From Campylobacter concisus (lineage in GTDB: Bacteria > Campylobacterota > Campylobacteria > Campylobacterales > Campylobacteraceae): a DNA stretch of 64,000 nucleotides. The stretch covers positions 62,001 through 126,000 of the forward strand of contig NZ_CP049270.1 of assembly GCF_003048595.2 (NCBI RefSeq), given 5' to 3'. The notes under the pieces are model-generated. The model saw only the letters and a list, made by a program, of their open reading frames with translations, was not told the DNA's origin and did no database searches. The position numbers and the translations under genes are program-made. How positions within the stretch are numbered: position 1 is the first letter of the stretch; each line of letters starts with the position of its first letter. Positions 29,733 to 39,410 of this stretch are shown piece by piece.

Positions 29733-32700
29733 ATGGCTAAAGAAGCCGGAGTAGTTAAAAGCGTAAATGGAGGAATAGCAAGAGCACTTAATGACTTAAC
29801 AGGAGAGGTAAGACAATTAAGTGTAGGAGATATTGTATACCAAGGTGAAAAGATAGTTACAGAGGGTTCTAACTCTAAAGTAACAATAACTCAAACTGAT
29901 GGTAAAGATATAACTCTAATAGGTAAAGATACTATAACTCTAGATCAAGACTCTAACAATAACGAAACAGTAGCTGATATCTCAGCTTTACAACAAGCCA
30001 TCTTAAAAGGAACAGATCTTAATGCTCTAGAAGAAACTGCTGCAGGTGGTCCACAAGCAGGTGGTAATGGTGGAGATGGCGTAAGCTTATCTTCTACTAG
30101 CTTTGCAGAAGGAGGCCACATTAGTAACATAAATGCTAATGTAGGAAGCATAGATGCTTTATCTCTAGCAGCAGGTGGAGATAATAGCTTTGGTGTAAGT
30201 GGAGGAAATGATTTATTAAGAGATACTACACCAACTCCAGAGCCTCAACCTCAGCCAGAACCACAGCCAGAGCCTCAACCTCAGCCAGAACCACAGCCAC
30301 AGCCAGAACCACAGCCACAGCCAGAGCCTCAACCTCAGCCAGAACCACAGCCACAGCCAGAGCCTCAACCTCAGCCAGAACCACAGCCACAGCCAGAACC
30401 ACAGCCACAGCCTCCTTTACCAGCAGGAAGTATAAAAATTCCATTGTCGGCGTATGAAGGAGAAAGTGTATCTTCTGCACTATTAGACTCGTTTGCCTCT
30501 TCTATACCTAACGGATATCACGTATATAGACATACTGATGGTAGAGATTATCTAACTCCTAACGACCCTACTGCTCCTAGTGCATTTGAATATAAAGAAG
30601 GTTGGTACGTTAGTAATAATCTAGCTATTGGTCAAGATAATGCTAAAGGCCTAGCAGTAACTAGCACAGCAAAATCTTCAGACTACCGAGATGATGGTTC
30701 TGTAGCTAAGATAGTAGATCCTAATCCAAATTTAAAAGTATTTGGCTCAGATACTCCTAACAAGATAACAGTAGACAATACAAAGATAACATCTGTACAT
30801 AGTGGAGTTGGAGAAGATAATATTGATACTAAGAATGGTGCTGAATTAGTAGAAATTTCTGGTGGTTCTGGAAATGATGGTATAACCGTAAATAATTCTA
30901 CGGTAAGTGGAAAAGCTGCTAAAGATTATAAGGGTAATGATATCAAAGAGGCTATCGTAGGTGGCAAGGGCGATGATAAGATCTCTGTGCAAAACGAATC
31001 TAACGTAAAAGGCAATATTTCTGGAGATCAAGGTGGTAATACTATTACTGTAGAGAGTGGCTCTAAAGTAGCTGGTTGGGTTTACGGCGCAAATGCTAAA
31101 ACCGCCGACATGTATAACGAAACCGGAAATAACACCATAACCGTTACCGGAGAAAATACCGAAGTATCTCGCGTGGGCGACGTGAGTTCCGGCGATTCTA
31201 AGATAACGATCAGCGATAAGGCTAAGGTAAAATCTGTGCACGGCGATAAAGGCGCAGATACTATTACAGTAGACAACGCTACCGTATCAGAAAAAATCGA
31301 AGGCGGACACGGCGATGATAAAATTTACGTTAGAAACGGCGCTAGAGTAGAAGGCTACGTTACTGGAGATCTAGATAACGATACTATCGAGGTTTCGGGA
31401 GAAAATACTTACGTAAAAGAAGTAAAAGGCGGTAAGGGCGACGATACGATAACAGTCGAAGATAAAGCTAAAGTCTTTACTATAGAAGGCAACGACGGCA
31501 CGGATACTATAAACGTTAAAAATAACGCTACCGTAGGTAACGTGTTCGGCAATGACGGTATAGACACCATAAACGTCGAAAACGCTACGGTAAAAGGAAA
31601 CATCCGTGGTGGCGCAGGCGATGACGTGATAACCGCCAAAGGAAGTTCTTCAATAGACAATATATTAGGAGAGGCCGGAAAAGATACCATAACCCTAGAA
31701 AGCGGTGCTAAAGTAATAGGACAGATAAGAGGCGATACCAAAACCATGAATGATGTTCATGAAAAGCAGGTAACCCCGACCCTGGATATAGTAGACAAAG
31801 GTGCCGATGCTGATACTATAACTTTAAGCGGTGCAGGAACCAGTGCAGAAAAAATATTAGGCGGAGATGGCAACGATATTATTAAAGTAAAAGACGGCGC
31901 AAAGACCGATCTCATTATATCGGATGAAGGCAATGATGAGGTAACCGTAAGCGGTACGGGAACTTATGTTGGCGGTATAAACGGTAGAGGAGGAGATGAT
32001 ACTATCCTAGTGGAAAAAGGCGCAAAAGTAGACGGTATAGTGGGAAGATGGGGTAACGACAAGATAACCGTAAAAGATGCAGGCACTGTTGTAACAGAAA
32101 ATGTAGAAGGCAACGAAGACGCCGACACAATTAAAATTTTAGACGGCGCAAGAGTAAAAGGATACGTTAGCGGCGGACTCGGCGAAAACCCTAGCATATA
32201 CGGCGGAGCTTCAGATTCCGATAAGGATAACGTTACTGTCGAAAACTCTACTGTTGAAGGAGTTGTAGAAGGCGGCATATGGGGCGGTAATGATGGAATG
32301 AAAATTAAAAATTCTCATATAGGCGGGATATCCGGCGGAAACGGCGAAAATAAGATAGATATTTCAAATGTTACTAATTTAGATTCAAAGACTATTTGGG
32401 GTAATAAATTTAAGGATATCGTAAATATTGACGGAACGCTCATAAATTCCGAAATTAAAACAATTGAGGGCGAAGATATCGTTAATATTAACGCTGGTGC
32501 GATAATAGATAAGATTGATATAAATACGGGAGCCGACAAAGATACCGTAAACATCAATGCTAACATTACCGCTGATGTTGGCAAGCAATCAAATATTATG
32601 ACCGAGGGCGGCATAGATAAAGTAAATATCGCTAGCGGGGTAACGCTAACTCGTACTGTTATTAGCACGGGTGCCGGAGAAGAAACTATAAAGATTAATA

Positions 32701-35468
32701 ATGGTAAAACAGGTATTGCAGATCGTATAACATTTGAAGGATCTTCTTTAGATACCGGAGCTGATAAAGATATAGTAGAAATCACAAATACTATGTTCAA
32801 GAAGGGTAGTAACGGTGAGCTATCTAATCTAAATACCGGTGACGGCGATGATAGAATTACTATAAAAGATGGAACTATATTCCAAGATATTTCTTATATA
32901 CAAGCTGGAGATGGTAACGATAAGGTATATTTGGAAAGCGGTGCAAAATTTGATACCGGTAACGTATATACGGATGCAGGTAATGACGAAATATATGTTA
33001 ATGGCGCAGAATTTAAAAACGGTGGAGTGCATAGTGGAACCGGAGAGGATAAAATTTTTATTAATTCCGGAACATTTGAGAATAGTAGTATAAAAGGCAA
33101 TCAGGATAGCGATAAAATAACCGTAAACGGTAATACTAAGATTAAAGGTGGTAATATCGATACGGGCGCCGGAGCAAACGATAAAATAAATATTAACGGT
33201 AATGCAGAGATAGACGGTACGACGTTACAACTAGGCGCTAGTTCGGTTGATGGCGGTAAATCTACCGACAGAGCTACATTAAACGTAACCGGAAACTCCG
33301 TATTAAAAGACGTAACGATACAAGCTTCTCAATCTCTAGGCGAGCAATATATGAATTTCCATCAAAGTGGTGAAGCCAAAATTCAAACTATTACCGGTAG
33401 CAACAATAAGGATGTTATAGATATTACCGGAAACTTTACCGTTAGCGATAAGATAACGGGTAACGGCGGAGATGACGAGATAAATATTCACGGCGGAGCT
33501 ACGGCAAAAATTCAACAAGCCGATATGGGTAACGGTAGTGATAAGTTAAATATCAAGAACGGCGCAACTCTAAACGGAACGAGAATTTTTACCGGCGATG
33601 GTGTCGATAATATTACTATACAAGGAACCGTAAAGGGTTATTCTAATATATTTACCGGCGACGGCAACGATATAGTAAAGGTAAAACAAGGAGGAATCAT
33701 CAAGGATTCATTTATCCAAACGCAAGGCGGAAAAGATCAAATTGATATCGAAAACGGAGGAAAATTAGAAAATTCCAAAATAACCGTTGGAGAAGGAGCA
33801 GTCGTAACCGTTCAAGGAACTCTCGACAAATCTACTATTGACGCAGGAAACTCCACCGGAAGCCTAGAGGTTAAGATATTAAACGGCGCCAATATAAACG
33901 TAGAGAGTTATTCGTACGGAGTATCAAAGATCATAGGCGGCGAGAACAATGATAAGGTAACGATGGAAGGCGGTACTATAGCAAAAGGCGATATAAAATT
34001 AGGCAAAGGCGACGATATCGTAAAAATAACTGGCGGTGAGATAAAAGATAATTCTGCAATTGAAGGCGGCGAGGGTAAAGATACTATAACAATAGGCGGA
34101 AACGCTAAAATGATCGGCGGCACACTCAATACCGGAGCCGGCCTAGGCGACAAGATACTCGTTAAAGACGGCGGAGGGCTACAAGATACCGAGATTAAGC
34201 TTGGAGCAAATGGACAAAATGGTGGTCAATCGACGGACAAAGCTTTATTTGAGGTAACCGGCAGTTCGGAATTAAAAGACGTACAAATAAACGCCGCCGA
34301 ATCTTCCGGCGAACAACGTATAAATTTCTATAACGATACGGTCGCCGAAGTAAAAAGTCTTACGGGTAGCAACCAAAAGGACATTATAGATATAAAAGGC
34401 AAAGTTAAATTTAATAGCGAAATCCAAACGCGCGACGGCGATGACGAGCTTATTTTACGAAATGGGGCCGTTTTAGAGAATGGACTTAAAGCCGATATGG
34501 GTAGCGGCGTCGATACCGTAAAAATAACTGGCGCTACGATACAAAGCGATGCCAGTGGTAATAATCAAACTATTATAAACACCGGCGACGGAGGAGATAA
34601 GGTAATAATAGAAAATTCCAAGATACTAAGCCCGGATCAACTCCATATGAACGAAATAAACACTGGTGACGGAGTAGATAAGGTGGATATTAAAGGCAAT
34701 TCGGTCTTAGAATTCGCAAAAATAGATACCGGTGACGGAGGAGATAAAGTCAACATCGGCGGCGAATTTTTTGCTTCGTATGCACACACCAAGGAAGGCG
34801 ACGATATTATAAACGTAAACGGGCAAATCAAAGGCTGGTCAGAGATTGATGCCGGAGAAGGCGGAGACGAAATAACTATAAATAGCGGAGCTAAATTATA
34901 TGACGGAACCTCTATATACGGTAATAAGGGCGATGATACGATAACGCTAAAAAGCGGTATAGAGTTTATTGCCGATAGGAACGGTTCCCTTTTAGACGGA
35001 GGAGAAGGAAACGATACCTTCGTAATAGAAAAAGTAGCCGATATAAATAAAGACTACCTAGACGAAGCCGGCAATATATCCGGCCGCGTACAGATAAACG
35101 GCGATAGCGGTACGGATACGCTAAAAATCATGGATGATAGCGCAAGCCTAGATTTTAGCAAGACGAATATTTTAAGCATCGAAAGAATAGAGATGGGCGA
35201 CGCTACCAAGAACGTTACGCTAAGCGCCAAAAATATACTAGATATAACCAAGGGTGAAAGTAGTACAAACCATATACTCGATATCCTGGGGGACGGCAAC
35301 GATAAGGTTGATTTAAAGGGCAGCGGTTTTACCAAATTGGGCAATTATACGGATGATGACGGAAAAGTTTGGCGTCAATATTCGGCGACGAATACCGACA
35401 ACACTTTAAATGGAATATCTCATACCGTAACTATACGAATAGAAGACGGTGTAACGGTAGATATATAA
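29733..35468 (+). CDS. LapA-type giant adhesin with retention module, TAAG site and type I secretion C-terminus
   Basis: 1911 residues from ATG 29733 (AAGGAG 6 nt ahead; the ATG three bases earlier is too close). Residues 1-100 form a retention module (AGVVKSVNGGIARALNDL, KDITLIGKDTITLDQDSN). TAAG follows at residues 102-105, matching the LapG cleavage motif and its distance from the start in Pseudomonas LapA. A Gly-rich stretch and a (Pro-Gln-Pro-Glu)n linker (~165-228) follow. A small folded region comes next, then about 1400 residues of ~20-residue repeats of the type GG.GDD.I.V...A.V, probably a beta-helix. The last ~130 residues carry NVTLSAKNILDITKG and GDGNDKVDL, matching the first adhesin. 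The protein would be exported by a type I system and held in the outer membrane by the retention module. No transporter, LapG or LapD gene lies in this window. Confidence 0.85.
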   Translation: MAKEAGVVKSVNGGIARALNDLTGEVRQLSVGDIVYQGEKIVTEGSNSKVTITQTDGKDITLIGKDTITLDQDSNNNETVADISALQQAILKGTDLNALEETAAGGPQAGGNGGDGVSLSSTSFAEGGHISNINANVGSIDALSLAAGGDNSFGVSGGNDLLRDTTPTPEPQPQPEPQPEPQPQPEPQPQPEPQPQPEPQPQPEPQPQPEPQPQPEPQPQPEPQPQPPLPAGSIKIPLSAYEGESVSSALLDSFASSIPNGYHVYRHTDGRDYLTPNDPTAPSAFEYKEGWYVSNNLAIGQDNAKGLAVTSTAKSSDYRDDGSVAKIVDPNPNLKVFGSDTPNKITVDNTKITSVHSGVGEDNIDTKNGAELVEISGGSGNDGITVNNSTVSGKAAKDYKGNDIKEAIVGGKGDDKISVQNESNVKGNISGDQGGNTITVESGSKVAGWVYGANAKTADMYNETGNNTITVTGENTEVSRVGDVSSGDSKITISDKAKVKSVHGDKGADTITVDNATVSEKIEGGHGDDKIYVRNGARVEGYVTGDLDNDTIEVSGENTYVKEVKGGKGDDTITVEDKAKVFTIEGNDGTDTINVKNNATVGNVFGNDGIDTINVENATVKGNIRGGAGDDVITAKGSSSIDNILGEAGKDTITLESGAKVIGQIRGDTKTMNDVHEKQVTPTLDIVDKGADADTITLSGAGTSAEKILGGDGNDIIKVKDGAKTDLIISDEGNDEVTVSGTGTYVGGINGRGGDDTILVEKGAKVDGIVGRWGNDKITVKDAGTVVTENVEGNEDADTIKILDGARVKGYVSGGLGENPSIYGGASDSDKDNVTVENSTVEGVVEGGIWGGNDGMKIKNSHIGGISGGNGENKIDISNVTNLDSKTIWGNKFKDIVNIDGTLINSEIKTIEGEDIVNINAGAIIDKIDINTGADKDTVNINANITADVGKQSNIMTEGGIDKVNIASGVTLTRTVISTGAGEETIKINNGKTGIADRITFEGSSLDTGADKDIVEITNTMFKKGSNGELSNLNTGDGDDRITIKDGTIFQDISYIQAGDGNDKVYLESGAKFDTGNVYTDAGNDEIYVNGAEFKNGGVHSGTGEDKIFINSGTFENSSIKGNQDSDKITVNGNTKIKGGNIDTGAGANDKININGNAEIDGTTLQLGASSVDGGKSTDRATLNVTGNSVLKDVTIQASQSLGEQYMNFHQSGEAKIQTITGSNNKDVIDITGNFTVSDKITGNGGDDEINIHGGATAKIQQADMGNGSDKLNIKNGATLNGTRIFTGDGVDNITIQGTVKGYSNIFTGDGNDIVKVKQGGIIKDSFIQTQGGKDQIDIENGGKLENSKITVGEGAVVTVQGTLDKSTIDAGNSTGSLEVKILNGANINVESYSYGVSKIIGGENNDKVTMEGGTIAKGDIKLGKGDDIVKITGGEIKDNSAIEGGEGKDTITIGGNAKMIGGTLNTGAGLGDKILVKDGGGLQDTEIKLGANGQNGGQSTDKALFEVTGSSELKDVQINAAESSGEQRINFYNDTVAEVKSLTGSNQKDIIDIKGKVKFNSEIQTRDGDDELILRNGAVLENGLKADMGSGVDTVKITGATIQSDASGNNQTIINTGDGGDKVIIENSKILSPDQLHMNEINTGDGVDKVDIKGNSVLEFAKIDTGDGGDKVNIGGEFFASYAHTKEGDDIINVNGQIKGWSEIDAGEGGDEITINSGAKLYDGTSIYGNKGDDTITLKSGIEFIADRNGSLLDGGEGNDTFVIEKVADINKDYLDEAGNISGRVQINGDSGTDTLKIMDDSASLDFSKTNILSIERIEMGDATKNVTLSAKNILDITKGESSTNHILDILGDGNDKVDLKGSGFTKLGNYTDDDGKVWRQYSATNTDNTLNGISHTVTIRIEDGVTVDI
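30227..30414 (+). repeat. Pro-Gln-Pro-Glu coding repeat
   Basis: About 190 bases of 6-, 12- and 18-nt units (cagccagaaccacagccaca, cctcaacctcag) encode (PQPEPQ)n. Such units change copy number easily and stay in frame because each is a multiple of 3, so the linker length probably varies between strains. Confidence 0.9.
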
Positions 35469-35475
35469 ATAATTC

Positions 35476-35510
35476 ATTAATCTCGGGTATTTAACCGAGA
35501 TTAATTTGAT
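35476..35510 (+). terminator. Terminator of the LapA-type adhesin
   Basis: ATTAATCTCGG / CCGAGATTAAT, a perfect 11-bp stem with an 8-nt loop, starting 8 nt after the stop codon. Confidence 0.8.
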
Positions 35511-35836
35511 AGCTAATGACGATACGACAACACTACTGTTGATGTTAGCAAGATTAGCGGCATTGAAAAGATTCAGTTAGGTGATTATATCGATGTAAAT
35601 TAAGATATGGTCAACGATAATGTCATCTAAACCTAACGGCAAAGGGTGCTAAAAATATTTTGCACAACTGTGATGGGAATATACTAAAAATAGACGGTGA
35701 TGGTAACGATAAATTTAACCTTTCTGGTGGCGGATGGAGTAAAGGAGCTAGTGACGACACTTATACGATTTTTACTAGCGGTACCGTTACCGTAGGAGTT
35801 AAAGACGATATGGTAAATAACGTAACATACTTATAA
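35511..35836 (+). pseudogene. Broken spare copy of the adhesin C-terminal secretion domain
   Basis: Frames joined across stops give VDVSKISGIEKIQLGDYIDV, LTAKGAKNILHNCDGNILKI, DGDGNDKFNLSGGGWSKGAS and TVTVGVKDDMVNNVTYL, ending at 35836. Each block lines up with the last ~110 residues of the adhesins ending at 4447 and 35468 (I.LGD, KNIL, GDGND.V.L, W). No start or repeat region is present, so it is the orphan 3' end of another adhesin gene, with its own terminator. Confidence 0.75.
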
Positions 35837-35850
35837 TGAGCTAATCTTAA

Positions 35851-35885
35851 ATACCCCAAGGTTTATCCATTGGGGTATCTCTTTC
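35851..35885 (+). terminator. Terminator after the adhesin fragment
   Basis: ATACCCCAA / TTGGGGTAT, a perfect 9-bp stem with a 10-nt loop, followed by CTCTTTCTT. Confidence 0.8.
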
Positions 35886-36063
35886 TTATCATTAATTTTT
35901 TCATAATTATTTATCTTTCTAATTAACATCAAATCCACAAATTTTTAGCCATTTAATAGTAGTTAGCATATATCAAATCAGTAAGTCTGGATGATAAGCA
36001 AATGCTGAAAATGGATTAAAATTTGGCGGTAAATGTAGATAAATTTACCGCCGCAAGGATAAA

Positions 36064-37072
36064 TTATTTTCCAGTTGGGTCTAGGCCATTTAGGATATAG
36101 TTAACTTCATTGTTATTTAGATCGTAGTGTAGAAATTCTTTATAAAATTTCTTTGTCTCAGATGCTATGTCCAAATCTTTAAAGATTTCAGGATGTAAAG
36201 TCTTAGCCGCCCATAAAATTTGCAAAGCTCCCTCGGCTCCGTATCTATCCCAGCTAAAAACACCTGCTGGATTTACGAAGACTTTTTTGTTTTTTACAGC
36301 ATTTGTACCAGTATAGACTTTGTTTTCATATATCTTTTCTATAGCGTCTGGCGATTTGGCTCTGCCTATGATGATAACGTCTGGATTTATATTTGGTATC
36401 TCTTCCGCATTGATTTCTAGCATATTGCCTTTTGCTTGTACTGCATTTATGCCACCTGCGACACTTATCCACTCATCGATTATTGTATTTGAACCATCTA
36501 CTTTGAATAAATTTTTTACCCTCTGCTATGTGAAGCACTTTTGGCCTCTCATTTTGAGCTATCTTACTAGTTTTGCTTAGTACTTTTTGGAGATTTTGAT
36601 CAAAATAGTCATTAAATTTTTGAGCTATCTTTGGGGCATCGCCTCCTATGGCATCAGCCATGATAGCTACGCTCTTTTTCATATCGGCATGGTTTGTCAA
36701 TGACGGATAAAGGACGTTAAAGCCATTTTTTGTTAGCTCTTCTTTGTTCTTTTTATCTGCGGCTATCACGATATCAGGGCTTAGCTTGACTAGCTATTCT
36801 ACTTGCAGGCTCTTACCGTTTATGCCATTTGGAATGCTTGAAATTCTAGGATAAACGTGCGCAAACCATTTGTTGTTTTTTATGAGATCGGTTGTTGCAA
36901 CTATTTTGTCAGCACCGCCTAGCATCAAGACGATTTGGTTATTTGCATACCAAAGCGTAGCGATCTTTTCTATATTTACAGGGACTTTGACGATGTCGCC
37001 AGTGATGTCTTTGACGTCTCTAAACTCAGCTGCATTAAGCAAAAGGCCTGCAAACAGCACCATTAAAGCCAT
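36064..37072 (-). pseudogene. Periplasmic substrate-binding protein of a metal/cobalamin-type ABC transporter, inactivated
   Basis: The frame from 37072 begins with a hydrophobic export signal (MALMVLFAGLLLNAAEF) and an N-terminal binding lobe (IVKVPVNIEKIATLWYANNQ, VLMLGGADKIVAT). A TAG follows at about 36794 in SLQVE-stop-LVKLSPDIVIAA, in the same frame as the next segment. A later frameshift near 36475 separates KVDGSNTIIDEWISVAGGIN from the C-terminal lobe (NINPDVIIIGRAKSPDA, GVFSWDRYGAEGALQILWAA). This is the Peripla_BP_2 family, which binds siderophores, haem or cobalamin. Permease and ATPase genes are not adjacent. A nonsense codon plus a shift makes genuine loss likely. Confidence 0.75.
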
Positions 37073-37297
37073 GAAAAATTTTTTATTTTTCTCCTTATGT
37101 TAAATATATATTTTTATATATAAGTGCTAATACTATATGTTATCGCCTTAATAAACAATATCTTTACAATATAAATTTTTAATTTATAGCTTTAAAATTT
37201 ATTAGCGAATGTGAATTTGTATCTATTATTGATAGATTAAATTTATAGCAAGAACTCCCCTTCTTGCACTGGGCAAAAAGGGGAGAAAAGCGGGTGA

Positions 37298-39133
37298 TTA
37301 TTTTTCAAACGCTTTTTGCAAGCTAAATGGAAACGCTTGATAACCCATAGCATTTGTCATCTTTATCTCGATGCTAGGCTCTTTTGCACCCCACTCAAAC
37401 TCATCGATGTGCGGGCTAGGAAGTCCCACTGGGCGACCTTTTGCGATGTCAAACTGCATGCCAGCAACGGCTGAATAGACCATCACACTATCAAGGTCAT
37501 CTTGATACTGCGTAAGGCTTGTAACTGAGCTGTACCACTCTTTACCGCGCTCTTTGCCGTACTCCCAGATCTGCTCAACGGTCTTTTTGTTCTCATCGAT
37601 CTTATAAACGACTGCGCGAGAGTACTTCATGCCAGCGATGGCTGGTTGCTCCATGCCCCTTGTGTCACCGTTGTCAAAGACGCTTAGATAAATTTCGCCT
37701 TTTTTAGACTTGCTATCTATCCTAAATGCTGTGTGTTGCGTCCATTGCCAGTCAAAGCCACCTTTGTCACTCTCGTATCCTGGGCATTTTGAGTACTCAT
37801 CTTCGCAAACGATCTTACTACCTTTGCTATCAACTGGCTGAAGAAGTTTATCTTTAAATTTATCGCTCCAGCCCTTGTGAGCGCCCATGATCCATTTTAC
37901 TTGTTTGTCACGACCGATCTTTATAACTGCGTCTTGGTGGCGGCTTGAGATGATGATACTATCATCGCTTGGGTCGTAATCCACGCTATTTACGTGTGCC
38001 CAGTTGCGTCCAGGACCAGCGCCAACTATGTCGCCCCATTTATCGTGTGTATCCATAGACTGAAGCTCATCAGAGCTTGCAGTGTGGCCTGCTTTTTTAG
38101 CGTCTATGTTTAAGCAAACTGCGCCTTGATCGAGTGTTTTTAGCACGATATCGCGGTAAGGATCTAGAATTTCATATAGTCTAAAGTCATCAACTACGTT
38201 GCCGTCGCGGTCAAGCTCAACGATCACGTCGCGCACTGTTCTTACGTTTTTGCCATCGGCTCTTTTGTAGTCAGCATTTGCAACGCGCAAGAAGTAGTGT
38301 CCATTTTGTGCTACGTCCATCGAGTGAGAGAAGTCGTTGTAGCTAGCTGGTAGCTCGCGGTTGAAAATTTCTCTACCCATGATGTCGTATTTTGCGTATC
38401 TTTGGCCATATCCCCAAGTCATAGCGCCGTCATCATTTTGCTTAAAGCCCATCATTACGCCAGCATAAAATGGCTGTTTTAGATCGTAAATTTTGCTTGG
38501 CTCAAGATACCATCTAACCTCGCCTTTTGTATCAAGGATGAAGTTATTTGGGCTGTAGTTCCACTCGATCGCACCGCCAGCTGGGTTGTTCCAAACGACT
38601 TTTGTGCCCTTGCCTGTTTTATTGACAAAGTTATTTACATAGTAAAGCCTGTTTGCAAATTTAGTACTCGCAGGCTTAGTAACCTCGATCTTGTCAAATA
38701 GCGCGCCCTTTTGATTTGGCGTACCAGCGCTCTCTAGGTAGATAGCTGGAGCGTAAATTTTATAGCTCTCTTTTATGTGTTCAGTCTTGCCTTTATAGCT
38801 CTTGTCGTACTCGACTTCAACAGTGTTTTGATAGTCAGGGTACATGCCAAAAACTGGGATGCCGCCATGTGTGCGAAGATGCTTGTCAGCCACTTTGTAG
38901 CTTATCACCTGACCGCCTTGTTTTGGCACGATGGTTACTTTTGCATTGCTTAGTGTGTAGCCGCCATTTTTGATGACTGCTGTAAGTGGGGCAGTATCAT
39001 ATGGATTTACCACTACTTCACCTATTTGCCCAGTGATAGCATAGTCTAGTTTAGCCCCACTTGGACCGCCTATCGCAAAAGCGCTTGAGCAAAGCACAGA
39101 AGCTAGCGCAACACAACTCAAAGTCTTTTTCAT
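37298..39133 (-). CDS. assT: Arylsulfate sulfotransferase AssT, periplasmic
   Basis: 611 residues with a clear signal peptide (cleavage after about residue 20, SSAFA-IGG). The family transfers sulfate from one phenol to another in the periplasm, without PAPS, through a sulfo-histidine. The core block NWAHVNSVDYDPSDDSIIIS, SRHQD and WTQHTAF (His467, probably the catalytic His) are typical. Cys443 and Cys450 lie just before that His, as in the E. coli enzyme, where a disulfide there is needed for activity. The dsbL/dsbI pair 1.1 kb away on the other strand would make it. A ribosome site AAGGAGATG precedes the ATG. Confidence 0.9.
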   Translation of the reverse strand: MKKTLSCVALASVLCSSAFAIGGPSGAKLDYAITGQIGEVVVNPYDTAPLTAVIKNGGYTLSNAKVTIVPKQGGQVISYKVADKHLRTHGGIPVFGMYPDYQNTVEVEYDKSYKGKTEHIKESYKIYAPAIYLESAGTPNQKGALFDKIEVTKPASTKFANRLYYVNNFVNKTGKGTKVVWNNPAGGAIEWNYSPNNFILDTKGEVRWYLEPSKIYDLKQPFYAGVMMGFKQNDDGAMTWGYGQRYAKYDIMGREIFNRELPASYNDFSHSMDVAQNGHYFLRVANADYKRADGKNVRTVRDVIVELDRDGNVVDDFRLYEILDPYRDIVLKTLDQGAVCLNIDAKKAGHTASSDELQSMDTHDKWGDIVGAGPGRNWAHVNSVDYDPSDDSIIISSRHQDAVIKIGRDKQVKWIMGAHKGWSDKFKDKLLQPVDSKGSKIVCEDEYSKCPGYESDKGGFDWQWTQHTAFRIDSKSKKGEIYLSVFDNGDTRGMEQPAIAGMKYSRAVVYKIDENKKTVEQIWEYGKERGKEWYSSVTSLTQYQDDLDSVMVYSAVAGMQFDIAKGRPVGLPSPHIDEFEWGAKEPSIEIKMTNAMGYQAFPFSLQKAFEK

Positions 39134-39185
39134 AACATCTCCTTTGGATAAATTTTATAAACTCTACTCATAAAGCTTATAAAAT

Positions 39186-39215
39186 TTAGAAAAAGCCTTG
39201 GAATACCCAAGGCTT
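39186..39215 (-). terminator. Terminator-like hairpin in the assT leader
   Basis: Read on the minus strand, AAGCCTTGG-GTATT-CCAAGGCTT, a perfect 9-bp stem with a 5-nt loop, runs into TTTCTAAA. It lies about 60 nt upstream of the assT start and in its direction. It would stop transcripts from upstream, or act as an attenuator. The rest of the 277-nt gap to the next gene is AT-rich. Confidence 0.6.
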
Positions 39216-39410
39216 AAAATAGGTAAAAGGAGTAATAAAAAATATTGCGTCCTTCGTAATTGTAATAAAACCTTATAACATAAAAATCACGATAAACTTT
39301 ATAATGGCTTAAAATCTAAATTTATATTAAAAATTTTTGCCTTTTTGGACATTAAGCTAGTATTTACGCTTTAGCACTTATAATCAGCCCCAAACAATGG
39401 AGCAGAACTT

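Noticed and set aside
30226-30480. Minus-strand frame of Ala-Val-Glu repeats
   Set aside because: It is the antisense reading of the Pro-Gln linker and has no independent start or promoter.
31070-35344. Many minus-strand frames of 60-160 codons opposite the adhesin stalk
   Set aside because: They are Ser/Pro/Val-rich antisense shadows of the ~20-residue repeats; none has a ribosome site or family match.
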